DNA from: a virus
Direction: 5' to 3' (one strand)
Virus record (IMG/VR): IMGVR_UViG_3300042560_002642
Location: 1-49,946 of that record
Length of the DNA: 49,946 bases
The translations under genes were made by a program, and so were the position numbers. This document shows positions 45,655 to 49,946 of this stretch, one piece after another; the first letter of the stretch is position 1, and every line of letters begins with the position of its first letter. Under the pieces are notes generated by a model. It was not told the DNA's origin, did not search any database, and saw nothing but the letters and a program-made list of their open reading frames with translations.

Positions 45655-48051
45655 ATGGCCTATAAACCACCCAGCCAAACTGTTACAGACGATGACATTT
45701 ACGGGCAGCCTTCTAGCGAGGCGGTTTTTGAATTAGCAAAAGAAAAAGCAGACGTTGACCTTGGCAATCTTTCTGTAACTGGAACAACCGGACAAGTTCT
45801 TACCTGGGGTGCTAGCGGCCCAACTTGGGATGATGTCACGGCTAGCGGTGGCGGAGCCGAATATCCAACCCAAACCGGCAACGCAGGAAAGTTTTTACAA
45901 ACAAACGGAACGGACGTTTCCTGGCAAGCCGTTACGGGTTTTGAGCCAGAAATAAATCTTACAGCCGGAAGAGTTGTTGTTTCAAACGCAAGCGGAGACT
46001 TAAGCGTTTCAACTGTAACTTCTACCACCCTTGGATATCTAGACGTTTCTAGCTCTGTTTCTGGACAGCTCGCCGGAAAACAAAACACAATCACTGGCGC
46101 GGCCTCCACAGTAACCTCTAGCGACCTCACGGCAAGCAGAGTAGTTGTTTCCGATGCCTCAGGAAAAATTTCTGCATCAACAGTAACAAGCACCACTCTG
46201 GGCTACTTAGACGTTTCAAGTTCTGTTAGCGGCGCTCTTGATTCCAAACTTACCAACCCGATGAACTCTGCTGGAGACTTAATCGTTGGAGGGGCAAGCG
46301 GAACGGCTACTCGATTGGGAATCGGAACTTCTGAATACGCTCTGATATCAAACGGCAGCACGGCTGGATGGGCTGTTCTTGGCACTGGTCCTTCTGGAGC
46401 GTCTTACCCGAGCTCCTCTTTAATTTTAGGCAGAACAAAACCAACAGGAATGACTGGTGGGGAAAGCTGCATTCTTGGCGCTGGTGCCGGGGATGCGGTG
46501 ACATCCGGAACAAGAAACGTTCTGTGCGGAATTTACTCAGCTGGAAACCTAACGACTGGCGGGAGCGTAATAGCCATCGGCTATGGAGCCGGTTATTCCT
46601 CAGGTTTTTCCTTTCTTACAACTGGCAGCAGAGACATTTTAATCGGAACAAGCGCCAGTACAGCTGCGGCCTCAACTAGTGACGCTGTCGCTATTGGCGA
46701 TTCTTCGGTTGCAGCTCAAAACTCGGTTTCTATCGGAACTTCTGCTGGAAGATATATTACCGGAACTAACAGCGTTTCTATCGGGCACCAGTCTATGCTC
46801 AGCGTTTCAGCATCTGGAACGGGAGCAAACAACTGCGCTATCGGATCACAAGCTTTGTACTCGCTTACCTCGGGTAGCTCAAATGTCGCCATCGGAACTC
46901 AAGCAGCTAGCGGCCTAACCAGCGTTTCAAACACCGTTACAGTCGGAGCTAGCGCATCCTGCGGAGAAACAAACAGCGTTGCAATCGGAACTTCTGCTGC
47001 TGCCGGAGGGGGAAATTCGAACGTTGTCGTGGGGGCTAGCGCGGGACGATCAGCCGGAACCGGTCAAGCAAACTGTGTCGTGGGTTATTTAGCAGGATCA
47101 GCACTTACGACGGGAAATAAAAACGTATTCATCGGTTCCAATTTACCATCTTTCAATTCAGCCGCTGGACAAGCTTGCACATCCGGACAGGACGATATTT
47201 TTATTGGAGTTGGCGCGGGAGCGAACGTAACAACCGGCTCTCAGCTGACCTTAATTGGCAGAGGCGCAGTTACATCGGCGGTTGGCGACAACCGAGCTGT
47301 TGGCGTTGGTTTTGGATTGACAGTAGCAGACAGCTCAACTGCTTTAGGAGCTGACACTACAGCAAACGGAACGTCCTCAATAGCTATTGGAAGAGCAGCA
47401 AGCACTAACTCCACAGCAAATATTTGTGCGATTGGTAGCGCGAGCTATCAGATAAACACTGTTTATTTAGGGCGAGGAGCCGCAACTCAAACAACTGGGA
47501 ACGCTGTAAAAATAATGACCATGCAAGCATCGGGAACAAACACCTCGATGACTGCTGGAACATTAACGCTTTCTGGGGCACAGGGAACAGGAACTGGTGC
47601 TGGTGGTGACGTAATTGTTTCTACCGCTCCATCTGGTGCTTCTGGAACCTCTCTCAACGCTCATGTTGAAAGACTTCGAGTTACCTCGGCTGGAGACGTA
47701 AAGACAAATCTGTACTACACGGTGAGCCCACAGCGATTCGCCGGAGGAGCCCAGACTTCTTCTTTTAATATTGACTGGAACAACGGGGCAGTTCAGGAAT
47801 TTACGCTCAACGTAAGCGGCGGAACGGTAAGTTTGTCGGGAGCCACCTGGAGCAATCCTGTCACCGGCGGATGCTACATGCTTAAACTTATTCAAGGTGC
47901 TACACCCACTTCGGTAAGTGCTTGGCCGTCTTCTGTAAAGTGGGGATTGGCTGGAGCACCGGCCCTTTCTTCAACCAGTGGCTTGATTGATATCGTAAAT
48001 TTGTTCTACGATGGTACCAATTATTACGGAACATACGCTCTTGGCTACTGA
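45655..48051 (+). CDS. Long tail fibre with YadA-head-like repeats (798 aa)
   Basis: ATG 45655 has AAAGGA upstream. After an attachment region (residues 1-110) come two copies of ASRVVVSDASGKISASTVTS-type sequence with TTLGYLDVSSSVSG, then from about 230 to 590 many short repeats with NxVAIG, SVSIGTSAG and NVFIGSN, like the beta-roll of trimeric autotransporter heads. A C-terminal beta domain (EFTLNVSGGTVSLSGATW) ends the chain. It is likely a trimeric long tail fibre. Its stop overlaps the next start (TGATG). Confidence 0.8.
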   Translation: MAYKPPSQTVTDDDIYGQPSSEAVFELAKEKADVDLGNLSVTGTTGQVLTWGASGPTWDDVTASGGGAEYPTQTGNAGKFLQTNGTDVSWQAVTGFEPEINLTAGRVVVSNASGDLSVSTVTSTTLGYLDVSSSVSGQLAGKQNTITGAASTVTSSDLTASRVVVSDASGKISASTVTSTTLGYLDVSSSVSGALDSKLTNPMNSAGDLIVGGASGTATRLGIGTSEYALISNGSTAGWAVLGTGPSGASYPSSSLILGRTKPTGMTGGESCILGAGAGDAVTSGTRNVLCGIYSAGNLTTGGSVIAIGYGAGYSSGFSFLTTGSRDILIGTSASTAAASTSDAVAIGDSSVAAQNSVSIGTSAGRYITGTNSVSIGHQSMLSVSASGTGANNCAIGSQALYSLTSGSSNVAIGTQAASGLTSVSNTVTVGASASCGETNSVAIGTSAAAGGGNSNVVVGASAGRSAGTGQANCVVGYLAGSALTTGNKNVFIGSNLPSFNSAAGQACTSGQDDIFIGVGAGANVTTGSQLTLIGRGAVTSAVGDNRAVGVGFGLTVADSSTALGADTTANGTSSIAIGRAASTNSTANICAIGSASYQINTVYLGRGAATQTTGNAVKIMTMQASGTNTSMTAGTLTLSGAQGTGTGAGGDVIVSTAPSGASGTSLNAHVERLRVTSAGDVKTNLYYTVSPQRFAGGAQTSSFNIDWNNGAVQEFTLNVSGGTVSLSGATWSNPVTGGCYMLKLIQGATPTSVSAWPSSVKWGLAGAPALSSTSGLIDIVNLFYDGTNYYGTYALGY

Positions 48052-49355
48052 TGAATATTTTAAGAAACATAGCCGCTAATGCACAGAAACCCACAATCAC
48101 GATTTCTGGGCAGCCAGCCGCTTTTACAACAACCGAAGACGGAACAACGGCAAGCTATTCAGTAACTGCTTCTGCAAGCTTGGGAGCTACTCCCGCTTAT
48201 CAATGGCAAGTTAGCACAGATTCTGGCTCTACTTATAACAACATTGCTGGTCAAACATCTAGCTCGCTTTCTTTGAGCGGCCTAACAGCCGCCAGCAACG
48301 GATATCTCTATCGTTGCGCCGTAACCGCTGGGGCAAACCAGACAAAAAGCAACGGAGCCATCTTAAACACCGCAATTTCTGCGAATACTATGGTTTCAAA
48401 TTGGTCCAGCATTACTGGCGGCGGAGTAATAGCATCGAGTACTGCTGCATCAGTTTGGTCAGCCGAAAAGAGTTTGTTTGTAGTAGGAAGACAAACACCC
48501 ACCGGCACATCAACAACTCCATTCTATCGCTCCTCTGACGGTGGTAGCTGGTCTGCCAATACTGCAATCACTGGAATTCAAACGGGAGTTGGATCTGGTC
48601 AAATTGAGTATGCTCCGAGCCTTGGAATTTTTGTCGCAGGAAACTCCAGCTCTACATCCTTTTATTCAGCTACCTCAAGCGATGGTATAAACTGGACTGT
48701 TGCCGCATCCGCAGCACCACAAAGATTATTAAGAATAGTTTGGTCTCCAGGCGCTAGTATTTTTGTTTCAACCGCCGGAGGCTCTGCGGCCTCTGCGAAC
48801 GTTCTTTCGTCTACGGACGGAGTAACATGGACAAGCAGAAGCACCGGAACTTCCGCCGGATATCAGGCCGTGGTATGGAATCCAACCGCTGGAGAGTTTT
48901 TGGTTTTGGCCGCGACGTCAAATCGGTACGCGAAATCCAGCAACGGCACATCCTGGTCTGGAGGCACGACTAACATTGGGCCTGTAACGGCTGTCACCTG
49001 GTCTGCGTCTCTTGGAATTTATGTGGCCGTTTCAAACGCTGGGACAGCAGCAAAAAGAGCATTTACTTCTTCTGATGGAATCACCTGGACATCAAGAGAC
49101 ACGCCACAGAACGCGGGCGTTGACCCTGCTTGGGCACAGGTAAGATGGGCCCCAGAGCTGGGCCTTTTCGTGGCCGTAGCTACTTCACAAAACCCAAACA
49201 ATATTATGACCTCTCCAGATGGAGCAACGTGGACGATGAGAACAATGTCCGGCTCATATCCACTGGCAGATGTGCAGTGGTCGTCATCTTTGAAAAGATT
49301 AATTTTGTGCGGAACCAGCGGAAACAATATAACTACTTACAAATATCCATACTGA
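48051..49355 (+). CDS. Ig-like and propeller-type tail protein (434 aa)
   Basis: Residues about 14-108 form an Ig-like domain with AYQWQVSTDSGSTYNNIAG and GYLYRCAVTAG. The rest (about 115-434) has six or seven repeats of the type SSDGxTWTxR followed by VxWxPxxGxFVAV, as in BNR/sialidase-like beta-propellers. Such modules bind or cleave glycans. It sits between two fibre genes, so it is likely part of the adsorption apparatus, perhaps a fibre tip. Catalytic residues cannot be assigned. Confidence 0.75.
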   Translation: MNILRNIAANAQKPTITISGQPAAFTTTEDGTTASYSVTASASLGATPAYQWQVSTDSGSTYNNIAGQTSSSLSLSGLTAASNGYLYRCAVTAGANQTKSNGAILNTAISANTMVSNWSSITGGGVIASSTAASVWSAEKSLFVVGRQTPTGTSTTPFYRSSDGGSWSANTAITGIQTGVGSGQIEYAPSLGIFVAGNSSSTSFYSATSSDGINWTVAASAAPQRLLRIVWSPGASIFVSTAGGSAASANVLSSTDGVTWTSRSTGTSAGYQAVVWNPTAGEFLVLAATSNRYAKSSNGTSWSGGTTNIGPVTAVTWSASLGIYVAVSNAGTAAKRAFTSSDGITWTSRDTPQNAGVDPAWAQVRWAPELGLFVAVATSQNPNNIMTSPDGATWTMRTMSGSYPLADVQWSSSLKRLILCGTSGNNITTYKYPY

Positions 49356-49370
49356 TAAAAAGGAAGAGCT

Positions 49371-49946
49371 ATGCCAAAAGATTTAGTCATCAATAATGGA
49401 AAGCTAGAAACAACAAAACTTGTTGGCGCGCCGAACGTTCGGCAAATCAACTACATTCTTAATCCAGACGCAGAGGTGGATACAACCGGATGGGCGACAT
49501 ACGCAGACGCAGCCGGAACCTCCCCGGTCGACGGAACGGGAGGAACGGCACAAACAAATTTGTGGACAAGAACTACCAGCTCTCCAGTCCGAGGTTCCTC
49601 AAGTTTTAAGCTGGACAAGACCGGAACAGCAAGCAGACAAGGCCAAGGCGTTTCCTACGATTTCACAATCGACAAGGCTGACCAAGCCAAGGTTCTTACA
49701 ATAAGTTTTGATTACGAAGTTCTTTCCGGAACATACGCCAACGGGGATTTACAGGTTTGGATCTACGACGTTTCAAACTCAACCATGATTCAACCAGCTG
49801 GATATACACTTCAGAGTGTTTCGGTTGGAACGGAAAACAAGCACATCGCAACTTTCCAAACCTCGGCCAGCGGAACGAGCTACAGGCTCATTCTGCACGT
49901 TTCCTCAACCAGCGCGCTAGATTATGCCCTGGCAATCGACAATGTT
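49371..49946 (+). CDS. Tail fibre protein, N-terminal part (continues at 1-1513)
   Basis: ATG 49371 follows AAGGAAGAG. The first 190 residues are seen here: a short leader (MPKDLVINNGKLETTKLVG), then a jelly-roll domain like carbohydrate-binding modules, with NYILNPDAEVDTTGWATYAD, SSPVRGSSSFKLDKTG and DLQVWIYDVSN. The frame carries across the 127-base overlap to the stop at 1513, for about 653 aa in all. It is the last of three large adsorption proteins. Confidence 0.85.
   Translation, partial: MPKDLVINNGKLETTKLVGAPNVRQINYILNPDAEVDTTGWATYADAAGTSPVDGTGGTAQTNLWTRTTSSPVRGSSSFKLDKTGTASRQGQGVSYDFTIDKADQAKVLTISFDYEVLSGTYANGDLQVWIYDVSNSTMIQPAGYTLQSVSVGTENKHIATFQTSASGTSYRLILHVSSTSALDYALAIDNV
49820..49946. 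repeat. Terminal direct repeat, right copy (circular assembly overlap)
   Basis: Identical to positions 1-127. It should be removed once to obtain the 49,819-base circle. Confidence 0.95.

Overview
The window is the complete genome of a tailed phage with a contractile tail (myovirus) assembled as a circle. The last 127 bases repeat the first 127 exactly, and one tail-fibre gene runs across the join, so the unique length is 49,819 bp. The virion genes follow the Mu/P2-like plan: DUF935-type portal, Mu F-like protein, protease-scaffold, lambda D-like and E-like head proteins, sheath, tube, tape measure, LysM hub, gp44/45/46/47/48-like baseplate. Strong Shine-Dalgarno sites, a lipobox protein in a spanin-like position and dTDP-sugar genes suggest a Gram-negative host that I cannot name. 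I see no integrase, transposase, DNA polymerase or replicative helicase.

Layout. 38.0-43.4 kb: an RHH regulator, terminase small and large subunits, rmlB, rmlC and portal in one coupled string. 43.4-49.9 kb and 0-1.5 kb: virion surface and fibre proteins (13-residue repeats, head-like beta repeats, Ig plus propeller, C1q-like). 1.5-2.6 kb: two small genes and an amidase endolysin. 2.55-4.4 kb, minus strand: RmlD-like reductase, membrane protein, methyltransferase. 4.4-23 kb: MuF, tRNA-Asn, head, tail and baseplate genes. 23-27.4 kb: sugar aminotransferase, a hexapeptide acetyltransferase, HNH protein, a holin/spanin-like cassette, a glycosyltransferase and a winged-helix-like protein. 27.4-32.1 kb, minus strand: a small gene, a histone-like gene and a six-gene DNA hypermodification operon. 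32.2-38 kb: replication initiation and loading, RecE/RecT-like recombination, a glycosyltransferase and a RusA-like resolvase.

The most interesting system is the minus-strand operon at 28.1-32.1 kb: ParB-like, TET/JBP-type 2-oxoglutarate dioxygenase, GNAT, class II glutamine amidotransferase, aGPT-Pplase2-type amino acid:DNA transferase, and P-loop DNA kinase. No dUMP hydroxymethylase and no cytosine-5 methyltransferase was found. The simplest reading is a post-replicative pathway that oxidises thymine already in DNA, phosphorylates the hydroxymethyl group, replaces it with an amine or amino acid, and then amidates or acetylates the product.

A second theme is a scattered sugar set: rmlB, rmlC, an rmlD-like gene, a DegT-type aminotransferase, an acetyltransferase, a methyltransferase and two glycosyltransferases. 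It could remodel host surface glycan, decorate virions, or glycosylate the modified DNA. Decoding signals include a -1 frameshift site in the tail assembly chaperone, an in-frame internal scaffold start with a perfect Shine-Dalgarno, and a small gene split at a six-A run.
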